A stretch of DNA of 64,000 bases from DASXHD01 sp036488725 (GCA_036488725.1 DASXHD010000139.1:1-64000); one strand, 5' to 3'. Counted from the first letter of the stretch, positions 49,447-59,149 are shown. Notes: generated from the sequence alone by a model not told the origin. Made by a program: numbers and translations.

Positions 49447-50355
49447 ATGCGACTCGTCGTCGTCTTCGCGTTCGCGCTCGGCTGCTCGAGCAACCCGGCC
49501 GATCCGAGCGACGCATCTTCGCCGCCCGATGCTTCGTCTGCCGACGCGGTCGACGCGCCGACCGAAGCTGCGCCGGAGATCGACGCCGGCTGCGGCGCGC
49601 ACGCGAAGCCGCTCTCGTTCACGCCGTGGATCTTGCTCGACGCCGACAACGGCAAGTCATGGTCCGACGCGGACGGAAAAGCGACCGTCGACGACACGTT
49701 CGTGTTCGAAGGAAATCACGCCTTCAAGATGCACGCCGACAAGGGCACGCCGAACAACGGCGGTCTCTACGGCTCGTGGGGCGCCATCGAATCGATCGCG
49801 CCCGCGCTTCACAAGGGCGACACGATTCACGCGCAAATCGCGCTCTACCTCCCGACGACGTTCGACTGGAGCGCCGACCCGTGGCTCAAGTTTCTGCGCG
49901 TCCACACGATGGCGTCGGACGGAACGACCAACCACGGCTACGACGACATCTACATTTACAACGAGAAGCTGAACAACATCTACGAAGGTCAGCAGACCTG
50001 GAAGTCGTCGAGCGCCGTGCTCGTGAAGGGTTGCTGGCAGGTCGTCGAATACGAGCTCGTGCTCGACGACGTCGCGATCGATCAGGGCGGGACCGGCCGC
50101 GTGCGAATCTGGATCTCCGAGCCGGGCGGGATGCGCCTCGCGCTCGAGCGCACCGACACGAAGACGCTCGGCGCCGCGAGCGATCTCGTCGATGGGTTTT
50201 ACGTCTTCACGTATTGGAACAGCGGCCAAGAGGACGGCATGTATCCGACGCAAGCCCAAGACGCTTGGGTCGATCGCGTCGTCATCGAAAAGGACATGAG
50301 CAAGCTCACCGAAAAAGATTCGGCGGGCAATGCGATCATCGCAGGTGTCGAGTGA
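49447..50355 (+). CDS. Jelly-roll lipoprotein (lectin/lyase-like)
   Basis: A 302-residue lipoprotein: lipobox LGC (about residue 14), Asp/Pro linker to about residue 45, then a jelly-roll domain (KPLSFTPWILLDADNGKSW, GNHAFKMHADKGTPNNGGLY, PWLKFLRVHTMASDGTTNH, LVKGCWQVVEYELVLDDVAI, GRVRIWISEPGGMRLAL). Related to the lipoprotein that follows (coupled by GTGA at 50352-50355) and to 40359, 43699 and 44833. Likely binds or modifies polysaccharide; no catalytic motif confirmed. Confidence 0.8.
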   Translation: MRLVVVFAFALGCSSNPADPSDASSPPDASSADAVDAPTEAAPEIDAGCGAHAKPLSFTPWILLDADNGKSWSDADGKATVDDTFVFEGNHAFKMHADKGTPNNGGLYGSWGAIESIAPALHKGDTIHAQIALYLPTTFDWSADPWLKFLRVHTMASDGTTNHGYDDIYIYNEKLNNIYEGQQTWKSSSAVLVKGCWQVVEYELVLDDVAIDQGGTGRVRIWISEPGGMRLALERTDTKTLGAASDLVDGFYVFTYWNSGQEDGMYPTQAQDAWVDRVVIEKDMSKLTEKDSAGNAIIAGVE

Positions 50356-51284
50356 AGACGTCGATTGCGTTTATCGCGGCGATCTGCGCCGCGTGCTCGT
50401 CGGGCGCGGCGACGCCGTCGAAGGATGGCGGCCCGCCCGCTCCGGACGGCGGCTCACCGGCGAACGACGCGTCGCAGGCCGTCGACGCGGCGCCCACGCC
50501 CGACGCCGACGTGCCGGTCACCACGTACACGCCGATGGTTCATCTCGATTTCGAAGACGGCAAACCGCCGGGAACCGACGCGGGTTGGCTCTCGACGACC
50601 GGCGGCCCGATGTCCTACGACGACGCGCACGCGCGCTCCGGCAAGAGCTCAATCCAAGTTTTGATGCGCGATCAGAAAAACGGTTATGGCGGTTATCTGA
50701 ATATGCCGACCGCGGTGAAGCCGGGCTCGACGGTTTGGTATCGCGTTTATCTGTACATGCCCTCGACGCTCTCGCTCTCGTACGGCGACGTTTCGGGCGA
50801 CGGATTCGGTTGGAACAAATTTCTCGTGATGGCCGAGTACCAACACGACGGCTCGCGCATGTACATCCAGCCGCGGAGCTCGTACGAGGTCGACTACGGT
50901 CAACCGAATTTCATCGGCACCGGTCTCTACGTCAATCACGACGGACTTGGCGACAGCTACTGTCAGCTCGAACAAGACTCGTATGCGTTCCCGCGCGATC
51001 GCTGGTTCGCCCTGCAAATGGCTTGGAAAGTGGAGACGGACGCGACGGCGTCGGTGCGCGTCTGGTCCGACGCGACCTTCGTCGGCGAGTGCGTGGGCGC
51101 CGGCGTCGTGCCGAGCGACTACGCGGTTCAATCGTTCGGTATCGGCGATTATTGGAATGGCGGCGCGTGGATCAAAAACGCATCGACCGGATCTTTCTGG
51201 ATCGACGACATCGTCGTGACCGTCGACCCGCCGAACACGCTCGACGATGGCGGCCGACCGTTCATCGACCCGCGTAATTTCTAA
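50352..51284 (+). CDS. Jelly-roll lipoprotein (lectin/lyase-like)
   Basis: A 310-residue lipoprotein starting at GTG 50352, which overlaps the stop before it. Signal peptide with lipobox CAAC, Asp/Pro/Ala linker to about residue 55, then a beta-sandwich with aromatic and Gly-rich strands (TPMVHLDFEDGKPPGTDAGW, NGYGGYLNMPTAVKPGSTVW, YGDVSGDGFGWNKFLVMAEY, FALQMAWKVETDATASVRVW, SFWIDDIVVTVDPP). Co-expressed with 49447; its stop abuts the convergent sulfatase stop with no bases between. Confidence 0.8.
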   Translation: MKTSIAFIAAICAACSSGAATPSKDGGPPAPDGGSPANDASQAVDAAPTPDADVPVTTYTPMVHLDFEDGKPPGTDAGWLSTTGGPMSYDDAHARSGKSSIQVLMRDQKNGYGGYLNMPTAVKPGSTVWYRVYLYMPSTLSLSYGDVSGDGFGWNKFLVMAEYQHDGSRMYIQPRSSYEVDYGQPNFIGTGLYVNHDGLGDSYCQLEQDSYAFPRDRWFALQMAWKVETDATASVRVWSDATFVGECVGAGVVPSDYAVQSFGIGDYWNGGAWIKNASTGSFWIDDIVVTVDPPNTLDDGGRPFIDPRNF

Positions 51285-52973
51285 TCACGTCGGCGCCGAC
51301 ACGCGGAGCCGCGGGGTGCGCTCGCGCGGCAAGTGCGCGCGGAGATCGGCGACGAGGTCGTCGCGAAGCGCGCGCCGCGACGGATCGTTCCAGAGATTTT
51401 CCCACTGGTGCGGATCGTTGCGCAGGTCGTAGAGCTCGCCTTCGGTGCCGTCGTAACGCGGGAGCTCGGAGCCGCGCAGCCACACCGACGAATAAAATGG
51501 AAAGCGCCCGCCGCGATCGGTCGTGCTCGCCTCGTAGACGGTGCAGATCATCCCGTCCTCGTAAATCGTGCGGAGGTGCATGCCGATCGAAGCGAACTGG
51601 CTGTCGAACGTGGTGATGACGCGCTCGCGGTTCGAGCCTTTCGCGATCGGGAGCGCCGCGCCTTCCATCTCGCGCGGCGCGCCAAGCCCGGCGATCGCGC
51701 AAAACGTCGGCGCGAGATCGACGAGCCCCACCGGCTCGTCGATCGCTGCGGGCGCGATGCCCGCAATCGGCGCGGGCCGCCACACGAGCGGTACGTGCAT
51801 CAACCCATCGACGTGATACGGGCCCTTGAAGAGCAGGCCGAAATCGCCCTGCAGGTCCCCGTGATCCGACGTGAAGAAGACGTCGGTATTTTCGTCGAGC
51901 CCGGCCTCCGCCAAAAAGCGCATCACGCGGCCGACGGCGTCGTCGACGAGCTCGTTCTCGACTTGGATCATGTGCTCGACCTCGCGGAGCTGATCCGGCT
52001 CGAGGCGCGCGGGCTCGAAGCTCGTCGGCCCGCCCTCGGGGTTGCGATGGCGGCCGTCGTACCAATCGAGCCAGTGGCGCGGCTTCTTCTCGAGGATCGC
52101 GCGGATGCGCTCGCGCGAGCCCGGGTGGCCCGGCGGCAGCGGACGCGCGCGGAAGTCGCCGCGCTTTCGGACCTCGTCCTCCGGCGGATCGAACGGGTGA
52201 TGCGGATCCGGAAAGCTCATCCAACAGAAAAAAGGTCGCTCGGGCGTTTGCGCGCGCAGCCACGCGATCGTGCGCTCGGCGATCCAATCGGTGTGATAAC
52301 GCTCGCGCGCGATCGGGTTGTGCTTCACCTCCGGCGCGCCGGTCTCGCCTCCGCCGCTGCCGGTCAGCACCGCGCCGAAGCCGGCGACGTCCTCGCGGTG
52401 CTCGTCCCAGAGCCACGCGGCGTAGTGCTGTCCGCCGAGCGGCCCATGCGTCGCGAGCTCGACGTGATCGAAGCCGCGCCACGGTCCGGTCGAACGCTTC
52501 GACGCGAGACGATTTTCGGGAAAGCGCAAGAACGGATCGAGGTGCGGATCGAAATGCGCTTTTCCGACGAGCGCGGTGCGATAACCCGCGTCGTGGAGCG
52601 TGCGCGCGACGTTCGGCGAGCGATCGTCGAGCGAGATGCCGTTCGCGACCACGCCGTGAGTCAGCGGATATTGACCGGTGATCATCGTCGAGCGCGAAGG
52701 CATGCAGACGACGTTTTGCACGTGCGCGCGGCGGTAGAGGATGCCGGTCCGCGCGAGCGCGTCGACCGATGGCGTGCGCGCGAGCGGATTTCCCGTCACG
52801 CCGAGCGAGTCGTAGCGTTGCTGGTCGGTCGTGATGAAGAGGATGTTGCGGCGCGACGACGGCTCGGGCTGCGGCGCCGGCGACTCGTGCGGGCCGCGCG
52901 AGAGCGCGCGACGCGCGACGAAGACGCCGCGCGAGAAACCAAGCAGCGCGCGAGCGGCGCGGGAGTGGTCCAT
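51285..52973 (-). CDS. Type I sulfatase
   Basis: A 562-residue enzyme. The start ATG 52973 is followed by a short hydrophobic/Arg N-terminus. Sulfatase motifs: ILFITTDQQRYDSLGVTG (metal ligand D50), C90-MPSR with the Cys to be converted to formylglycine (VVCMPSRSTMITGQYP), GKAHFDPH, and FTSDHGDLQGDFG for the second metal site. Type I sulfatases cleave sulfate esters of polysaccharides or small molecules and need an FGE maturation enzyme. It neighbours jelly-roll lipoproteins and a GH9 enzyme, supporting a role in degrading sulfated polysaccharide. Confidence 0.9.
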   Translation of the reverse strand: MDHSRAARALLGFSRGVFVARRALSRGPHESPAPQPEPSSRRNILFITTDQQRYDSLGVTGNPLARTPSVDALARTGILYRRAHVQNVVCMPSRSTMITGQYPLTHGVVANGISLDDRSPNVARTLHDAGYRTALVGKAHFDPHLDPFLRFPENRLASKRSTGPWRGFDHVELATHGPLGGQHYAAWLWDEHREDVAGFGAVLTGSGGGETGAPEVKHNPIARERYHTDWIAERTIAWLRAQTPERPFFCWMSFPDPHHPFDPPEDEVRKRGDFRARPLPPGHPGSRERIRAILEKKPRHWLDWYDGRHRNPEGGPTSFEPARLEPDQLREVEHMIQVENELVDDAVGRVMRFLAEAGLDENTDVFFTSDHGDLQGDFGLLFKGPYHVDGLMHVPLVWRPAPIAGIAPAAIDEPVGLVDLAPTFCAIAGLGAPREMEGAALPIAKGSNRERVITTFDSQFASIGMHLRTIYEDGMICTVYEASTTDRGGRFPFYSSVWLRGSELPRYDGTEGELYDLRNDPHQWENLWNDPSRRALRDDLVADLRAHLPRERTPRLRVSAPT

Positions 52974-53049
52974 CGCCGAGCATCGTACTCCACCCCTGCG
53001 CGGGAACGTTTCACTTGAAGAGCTCAGCCGGCCCAAGCGTTATCCAAGC

Positions 53050-53697
53050 ATGCGTCATGGGATCCTCGCGCTGGCGCTCGCGGCATGTGCCACGCGCGCT
53101 CCGGTTCGCGTCGGCGCGCATGCCGACGCGGTCACGCCGGCACCGACGGCGCCTGCGACTGCCGAGCCGGACGCCGCGCCCGCTCGCAGGTGCATCGCGT
53201 TCACCGAACGTTTGCCCGAGCTCGCCGCGCAGCTTCGAGGAACCGGGCAGGACCGAACGTTCATGCTCGCGCCCGAGAGCACGCTGCATCTCGACGTCCG
53301 CGCGCTCGGTGACGCCGTCGCATCCGGCGATCCGCACGCGCTCGAGGACGCCTTCGCTCGCGTCATGGAGCCTTGGGTGGGGAGCGACCCGCCGCGCTTC
53401 GAAACCAAGCTGCGCCGCGCGCCGCTCGCCGACGGCGGAGCGACGGTCCGCGTTTCGTTCGACGCCAAGGGTCACGCCGACGACTACGCGACTTGCCACG
53501 GCGTGCACGCCGACTTCGCGTGGCACGGATCATTCGACGTCGTCGGCACGACGGTCACCGCGTTCATGCTCGAAGGCTCGGGCACGACGACCGAAGACAT
53601 GTGCAGCGCTCGCAACGGCGGCGCGACGCGCGACACGGTCGGACGCTACCGCGCGATCTACGGCGCGTCGCTCTCGCACGACTGCGAAGATCGATGA
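53050..53697 (+). CDS. Lipoprotein, hypothetical
   Basis: A 215-residue lipoprotein starting at ATG 53050: lipobox LAAC, an Ala/Pro/Thr linker, then a mixed alpha/beta domain with four Cys (CIAFTERLPELA, YATCHGVHADFAW, DMCSARNGG, SHDCEDR). No family recognised; the even Cys spread suggests two disulfides. It is followed by the GH9 gene after 49 bp. Confidence 0.65.
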   Translation: MRHGILALALAACATRAPVRVGAHADAVTPAPTAPATAEPDAAPARRCIAFTERLPELAAQLRGTGQDRTFMLAPESTLHLDVRALGDAVASGDPHALEDAFARVMEPWVGSDPPRFETKLRRAPLADGGATVRVSFDAKGHADDYATCHGVHADFAWHGSFDVVGTTVTAFMLEGSGTTTEDMCSARNGGATRDTVGRYRAIYGASLSHDCEDR

Positions 53698-53746
53698 CGT
53701 GAACGCCTCGAGCGACCGTATACTTCGAATCGGAGTGCCTCGACCC

Positions 53747-56299
53747 ATGAGCCTTTTTGTCCGCAGCGTGCCGTTGGCAGTCGTGGTCGGCGTCGCGCTT
53801 TGGACCGCGCGCGCAGACGCGTCGCAGCTCGTCGAAGTGCTTCCGCTCACGGACCACATTCTCATGGTCCACTTCGACGACGGGAGCGTGACGCTCGCGC
53901 AGCCGGGTCAAGACGTCCACGCCGACGTCGTGAACGTCGCGCCGATCGATCGCACGCAGGCATCGTCGGTCGCCTCGTATTCGATCTCGAGCACCGACGA
54001 CGCCGCCTACGCGACGCCGCAGAAGCCCACGGCCGTCGGCCGCAAGTCGAAGGGGACCGAGTTCGCCAATCACTGCGACACGTGGAACGGCAGCGCGTGC
54101 GTCAACACGTCGCCCGATCGGGCGCTCGAGCACTGGGTTTATCTCGTTTTGCCGACGCCGCTCCAACCCGGCAAGACGTACACGATCGACACCGGCTCGC
54201 TCGCGACCAACGCGTCGAAGACGACGCTCACGTTCGACGTGACGAAGCTCCGCTCGGAGGCCGTCCACGTCAACATCGTCGCCTACGCCGCCGACGCGCC
54301 GGCAAAGTACGGGTACGTCTATCACTGGCTCGGCGACATGGGCGGGCTCGACGTGTCGTCGCTCGTCGGCCGCGGCTGCCACGTCATGCGAACGTCGGAC
54401 GGCGCGAAAGTCTTCGACGCGACGCTCCAGTTTCGCAAAGCGAAGACGAACGTCGAGACGGCATACGCGACCGACACGCCCAATCAAAACTTTCTCGGCT
54501 CGGACGTCGCCGACTGCGACTTTTCGAGCTTCACGACGCCGGGCGAGTACGCGCTCGTCGTCGACGGCGTCGGGAGCTCCTTTCCGTTTCGCATCGATGC
54601 CGACGCGTTTCGAAAGCCGTTCTACGCGGCGATGAAGGGCCTCTACATTCATCGGAGCGGGATCGAGATCCAATCGCAGTACGCCGGAGGTTTCACGCGG
54701 CCCGCGCCGCACAACCCCGATGTCACGCCCGGCTTCGCCGGTCAGCTGAAGTACACGTCGACGCGCTACTTCGACGTCTCGAGCTCCGACGCATCGGCTT
54801 CCGACAAGGCGACGTGGGAGGCGGGCATCAAAGGCCCCATCGACACGTGGGGCTGGTACCAAGACGCGGGCGATTGGGACGCGTACTTCACGCACGCGTC
54901 GATCCCGGCGCTGCTCCTCACGCTCTACGAGCAGCACCCCGACCACTTCGTCGACGGCGAGCTGCAGATTCCCGAGTCGGGCAACGGCATCCCCGACGTC
55001 GTCGACGAGGCGCGCTGGCTCATTCGCTTTTATCACCGCACGCGGCACGCGATCATGGACGCGGGCTACGGCACCGGCGGCGTCGGCGGCGCGCGCGTGA
55101 TGGGCGATCTCTGGGGCGGCGACGAGCCGGACGGCGTCGTCGTGGGATCGTGGCAGGACACCAAGCGCATGTGGATCGTCTCCGGCGAAGATCCGTGGAC
55201 GACGTATCGCTACGCGGCGCTCGCCGCGCATCTCGCGACTGTGCTCCAGTCGATCGGCAAGCCGGACCCCGAAGGCATCGATTGGAAAGCCGAAGCGATC
55301 GCCGCGTGGACCTGGGCGCAAGCCAACACCAAGCCGGGCGACGACACCGCGAGCGCGTTCGGTTTCGATCTTCATCAAGTGCGCATGCACGCCGCGGTCG
55401 CGCTCTTGCGGCTCACCGGCGACGCGACGTATGCGAACGCGTTCGCGGCGGACTTCGCGATCACGACCGAAAAGTACGACGGCAACTCGTGGTACTGGGA
55501 GCTCCTCTACCCGCGCGTCGCGAACGCGGACCCGACCATTCGCGCGAAGGTCGTCGCCGCGCTCGCGCAGCGCGCCAAAGACGATCTCGAGGGCGCGACC
55601 GCCGATCGCGCGCTCCGCTGGGGCGGAAATCTCTACATGCCGATGTTCCTCGGGCAAGGCTCGACGCCGCTCATCAGCGACGCCGTGCTCGCGCTCGAAG
55701 CGACCGACGCGGTGAGCGACCAAGACCGCGCGACGATGCGTTCGCTCGCGTACACGACCGGCGATTATTTTCTCGGAACGAACCCGCTCAACATGACCTG
55801 GGTCAGCGGGCTCGGGCCGCGCTCGCCGCGCGGTCCGTTTTATCTCGACGGGCTCGCGCAACCGGCGACGTACCCGCCGATGGGCCTCGTGCCGTACGGT
55901 CCGGTCGCCGTCGCGCGCGACTTCATGGGCGCGACGCCGACGGGGCCGTGGGGCTCGAATTGGACGAACACCGACGTCTATCCGGCGGACATCGACACGT
56001 GGCCGGGTCACGAGCGCTGGTTCGATCAGCGTACGGGGATAGCGTCGTGCGAGTTCACCATTCATCAAACGATCGTCATCTCCGCAGTCGTCTTCGGCTC
56101 GCTTCTCGGAACGCCTCCGCCCGATCTCGGCGCGCCCGACGCGGGAGCCGACGGCGGCAGCAGCGGCGACGCGGGCACCGGCGGCGGCGGCCCGTCGAGC
56201 AGCGGCTGCGGCTGCAGCACGGCTCCGACGCGGGGCGCATGGCCGCTTGTCTTCGGCCTGGTGGGCCTCCTCTTTTTGCGCCGCCGACCTCGTCCGTAA
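53747..56299 (+). CDS. GH9 cellulase-like surface enzyme with MYXO-CTERM
   Basis: An 850-residue exported protein. A Sec signal peptide (ending near residue 26) is followed by an N-terminal Ig-like domain typical of GH9 (about 27-270), then the GH9 catalytic domain. The nucleophile motif DAGDWD gives D373 and D376, and the catalytic Glu is E769 (GIASCEFTIHQ near the end of the domain). An Asp/Gly linker and a MYXO-CTERM tail (SSSGCGCS, hydrophobic helix, RRRPRP) follow. GH9 enzymes cleave beta-1,4-glucans; anchoring suggests cell-surface digestion. Confidence 0.95.
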   Translation: MSLFVRSVPLAVVVGVALWTARADASQLVEVLPLTDHILMVHFDDGSVTLAQPGQDVHADVVNVAPIDRTQASSVASYSISSTDDAAYATPQKPTAVGRKSKGTEFANHCDTWNGSACVNTSPDRALEHWVYLVLPTPLQPGKTYTIDTGSLATNASKTTLTFDVTKLRSEAVHVNIVAYAADAPAKYGYVYHWLGDMGGLDVSSLVGRGCHVMRTSDGAKVFDATLQFRKAKTNVETAYATDTPNQNFLGSDVADCDFSSFTTPGEYALVVDGVGSSFPFRIDADAFRKPFYAAMKGLYIHRSGIEIQSQYAGGFTRPAPHNPDVTPGFAGQLKYTSTRYFDVSSSDASASDKATWEAGIKGPIDTWGWYQDAGDWDAYFTHASIPALLLTLYEQHPDHFVDGELQIPESGNGIPDVVDEARWLIRFYHRTRHAIMDAGYGTGGVGGARVMGDLWGGDEPDGVVVGSWQDTKRMWIVSGEDPWTTYRYAALAAHLATVLQSIGKPDPEGIDWKAEAIAAWTWAQANTKPGDDTASAFGFDLHQVRMHAAVALLRLTGDATYANAFAADFAITTEKYDGNSWYWELLYPRVANADPTIRAKVVAALAQRAKDDLEGATADRALRWGGNLYMPMFLGQGSTPLISDAVLALEATDAVSDQDRATMRSLAYTTGDYFLGTNPLNMTWVSGLGPRSPRGPFYLDGLAQPATYPPMGLVPYGPVAVARDFMGATPTGPWGSNWTNTDVYPADIDTWPGHERWFDQRTGIASCEFTIHQTIVISAVVFGSLLGTPPPDLGAPDAGADGGSSGDAGTGGGGPSSSGCGCSTAPTRGAWPLVFGLVGLLFLRRRPRP

Positions 56300-56343
56300 A
56301 ACCTGACAAACTGCTGACAGTCGCGAGATTTATGTTTCGAGGC

Positions 56344-56742
56344 ATGAAAAACACGCCTCGTTTCGGTTTCGTCGTCGTCTACGTGAGCGACCTCGCGAAG
56401 TCCAAGCGCTTCCACACCGACGTGCTCGGGCTGCGCGTCGAGCGCGAGGCTCCGACGTTCGTGCAGTTCGAGCATTTTGCGCTCGCGAGCGACGAGCGAC
56501 TCGGCGAAGGAAACGAGCCCGAGCTCTACTGGCTCGTCGACGACGTCGAAGCGTTCGCGCGCGAGCTCGGCTCGGACGCGCCCATCAGCCGGCCGCTGGA
56601 GACCAAGCCGTTCGGCGAAGTGCTCGGCGTCCGCGCGCCCGAAGGCGGCACGCGCTTCGTCCTCGAGCTCGCCGCGAACCGAGCCGCGCGACGTGATTTT
56701 CAGGTGCGCGAGCGGCGCGCGAGAAAAAAGCGCTGCACTTGA
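56344..56742 (+). CDS. VOC-family (glyoxalase/bleomycin resistance-like) protein
   Basis: A 132-residue soluble protein. The VOC pattern is clear: FVVVYVSDLAKSKRFHTDVL near the N-terminus and PFGEVLGVRAPEGGTRFVLEL near the end, with conserved metal-ligand positions around F/H and E. The family is functionally diverse (glyoxalase, extradiol dioxygenase, antibiotic-binding). ATG 56344 is used; ATG 56332 in frame is an alternative. Its 3' end overlaps the convergent kinase gene by 43 bases. Confidence 0.85.
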   Translation: MKNTPRFGFVVVYVSDLAKSKRFHTDVLGLRVEREAPTFVQFEHFALASDERLGEGNEPELYWLVDDVEAFARELGSDAPISRPLETKPFGEVLGVRAPEGGTRFVLELAANRAARRDFQVRERRARKKRCT

Positions 56743-59132
56743 TCGCGCACGAGAAGAAGCGGCGCGAGGAGCGCATACGGAAGAATGAGCAGCCAACCCT
56801 TCGCGCTCACCGGCATCACGAGATCGCGAATCGCTCGTCGGCCGATGCCGCTGCCCGTCCAAATCAGGTAGCCGAGCACGCACGCGATGGGCACGGCCAC
56901 TTGCACGAGACGCCAGCGCCACCTCGCGGCGCCGAGCTGCTCGAGGTTCGCGCGCGCTTGCTCGGCAACGGCCGCGCGCATTTCTTCTTGGAACATGCGC
57001 CGAACGGCAGGCGCGTTTGCGAGGTGCGCGGCGCTGTATCGCCGCGTGAACGCGTAGCCCGCGAAGCCGATGAGCGAAGGGCCGACGATGTAGAGCACTT
57101 GTTCGACGAGCGGACGCTCCGAGGCCTCCGAGAGGATCTTCACGGCGGTGACGCACGCGATCATCGCGCCGCCGTAGAGCCAGTTGGCGCCGGCGACCTC
57201 GAACACGGCCATCGACCGCAAGAAATATTGCTTGCGGCTCGAGACCGACGCGTCGTCGCCCGGTTGATACGCCATGCGCAGCGACGCGAGGACCTCCGGA
57301 AATGGAAACGCGAGGAGGAGCGCAGCCGCGACGACGCCGAGGAGAAACGTTCCTTGGAAGACGAGCGTCTTCACGATGTCGAAAAAATCGAGCCGTGGAA
57401 GGAGCAGCCGTTCGCGGAAGAACGTCCAGCGATGGCCGGACGCGAGCATCCACTGCGCGACGTCGGTGACGATCACGGTCGAGAGGAGGACGATGATCAA
57501 GAACGACGGCCACAGCGACTCCCACCGCGCGCGCCGCGCGAGGAGCACGTAACGGTCGATGCGCCGCGCGAAGCGAACTTCGGTCGAGAGAAGCAGCAGA
57601 TACGCGAAGAGGAAGAGCAAGACGACGATGAGCGTGTGCGACCAATCGGCGCGCATCTGCGCCACGACCGTCTGCACGATTTCGCCGGAGCGCGCGCCGC
57701 GTCGTGCGCGCGTGATGGTCACGGCGACGAGGTCGACGATGAACGCGAGCTGAAAGAGCGGCGCGATGGCGGCCGCGCGGGTGCGCTGCGCGAGGAAGCC
57801 CGAGACGAAGAGCTCCTCGGACGTCGGCGCGCGAAAGCGATCGTGCTCGGCGCGGCCGGTGCGAAAGCTCACCCACGCGGCCCAGAGCGGATAGCTCACC
57901 GCGATCGCCAAGAGGAGCCACCCGATCGCGTTGAACACGACCGCCGGCGTCACCGCGACGAACGTCGCGACCGACTGACCCGTGAGGTACCAAACGAGAA
58001 AGGCGAACGCGGCGAGCGCGCCGAGCAGCCACAAAACGCGCGCGACGAGGCTCTCGCGTCGATACTCGTGACCGATGCCTTCGATGTAGTCCTGCACGTG
58101 CGAGCGGATCTGGTGAATCGTGAGCGTGCGGCGCTCCGGGTCTTTTTCGAGCAACCGCATGACGAGCGTCTCGAGCGCCGACGGCGTGTCCTTCGCGATT
58201 TGCGACGGCGGCCGCGGACGCTCGCTCACGAGGCGCGCGAGGAGCCGCTCCGGATCTTCGTCTTCGAACGGAACTGCGCCGCAAAGGATCTCGTAGAGGA
58301 TGACGCCGAGCGAATAGACGTCGGCGCGGCCGTCGACGTCTTTGCCGAGCGCTTGCTCCGGCGCCATGTACGCGGGCGTTCCGAGGACCGCGCCGACGTG
58401 CGTCGCGAGCGAGTCGTTCTCCGCGCGGATCGACGTGACGTCCGGCATGCTCGGCATGTCGGGGCGGCCCTTGAGCTTCGCGATGCCCCAGTCCATGACG
58501 AGCACCTCGCCGAAGTCGCCGACCATGATGTTCGCCGGCTTGAGATCGCGGTGCACGACGCCGCGCGCGTGCGCGTAGTCGACGGCTTGGCAAACTTGGA
58601 GAAACACGTCGAGCAATCGGCGAAGGCCAAACTCGGAGAGCGTCGCGGCGTCGCCTTGAATGCGACGTTCGAGGATGCTCTCGAGCGAACGGCCGCGCAC
58701 GAGCTTCATCGAAAAGTACGCGCGCCCTTGCGGGTCGACGCCCATGTCGTGCACCGGGACGACGTTCGGGTGCTCGAGCTGCGCCGTGATTTGCGCCTCT
58801 TCGACGAAGCGCGCGAGGAGCGCGGTCGGCATCTTGTCGCGCGGCTCGGTGGTCACTTTGATCGCGAGCTCGCGGCGGAGCTTCGTGTCGACTGCGCGCA
58901 TGACGCTGGCGGTCGCTCCGCTTCCGACCTCTTCGCCGGGTCGCAAGCGGCCGCTCCACAGTTGCTCGGCGGGCGGCGCGGGCACAGGCGCGGGCGCGGG
59001 CTCGACCGGCGGCGGTGGAATCGAAGGATACGAGACGCCGACCGACACCGGCGCGGGAAACCCGGCCATGCGTCGCAGACTCTGAAAGCGCGAGCGCGCC
59101 GGCGCGTCCGGTTTGTCGGGGTCCCGCGGCAT
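56700..59132 (-). CDS. Ser/Thr protein kinase with large polytopic C-terminal domain
   Basis: An 810-residue protein. Kinase domain at about 57-345: Gly loop VGSGATASV (68-76), Lys K92, HRDLKPANIM (194-203), and DWG instead of DFG (214-216), a variant seen in many myxobacterial kinases. The C-terminal half contains about ten transmembrane helices (starting near residue 355), with no known domain, so it may sense or transport something. It is convergent with the VOC gene and lies upstream of the propeller pair on the same strand. Confidence 0.9.
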   Translation of the reverse strand: MPRDPDKPDAPARSRFQSLRRMAGFPAPVSVGVSYPSIPPPPVEPAPAPVPAPPAEQLWSGRLRPGEEVGSGATASVMRAVDTKLRRELAIKVTTEPRDKMPTALLARFVEEAQITAQLEHPNVVPVHDMGVDPQGRAYFSMKLVRGRSLESILERRIQGDAATLSEFGLRRLLDVFLQVCQAVDYAHARGVVHRDLKPANIMVGDFGEVLVMDWGIAKLKGRPDMPSMPDVTSIRAENDSLATHVGAVLGTPAYMAPEQALGKDVDGRADVYSLGVILYEILCGAVPFEDEDPERLLARLVSERPRPPSQIAKDTPSALETLVMRLLEKDPERRTLTIHQIRSHVQDYIEGIGHEYRRESLVARVLWLLGALAAFAFLVWYLTGQSVATFVAVTPAVVFNAIGWLLLAIAVSYPLWAAWVSFRTGRAEHDRFRAPTSEELFVSGFLAQRTRAAAIAPLFQLAFIVDLVAVTITRARRGARSGEIVQTVVAQMRADWSHTLIVVLLFLFAYLLLLSTEVRFARRIDRYVLLARRARWESLWPSFLIIVLLSTVIVTDVAQWMLASGHRWTFFRERLLLPRLDFFDIVKTLVFQGTFLLGVVAAALLLAFPFPEVLASLRMAYQPGDDASVSSRKQYFLRSMAVFEVAGANWLYGGAMIACVTAVKILSEASERPLVEQVLYIVGPSLIGFAGYAFTRRYSAAHLANAPAVRRMFQEEMRAAVAEQARANLEQLGAARWRWRLVQVAVPIACVLGYLIWTGSGIGRRAIRDLVMPVSAKGWLLILPYALLAPLLLVRDQVQRFFLARRSRT

Positions 59133-59149
59133 GGCGAGGGGACTCTACC

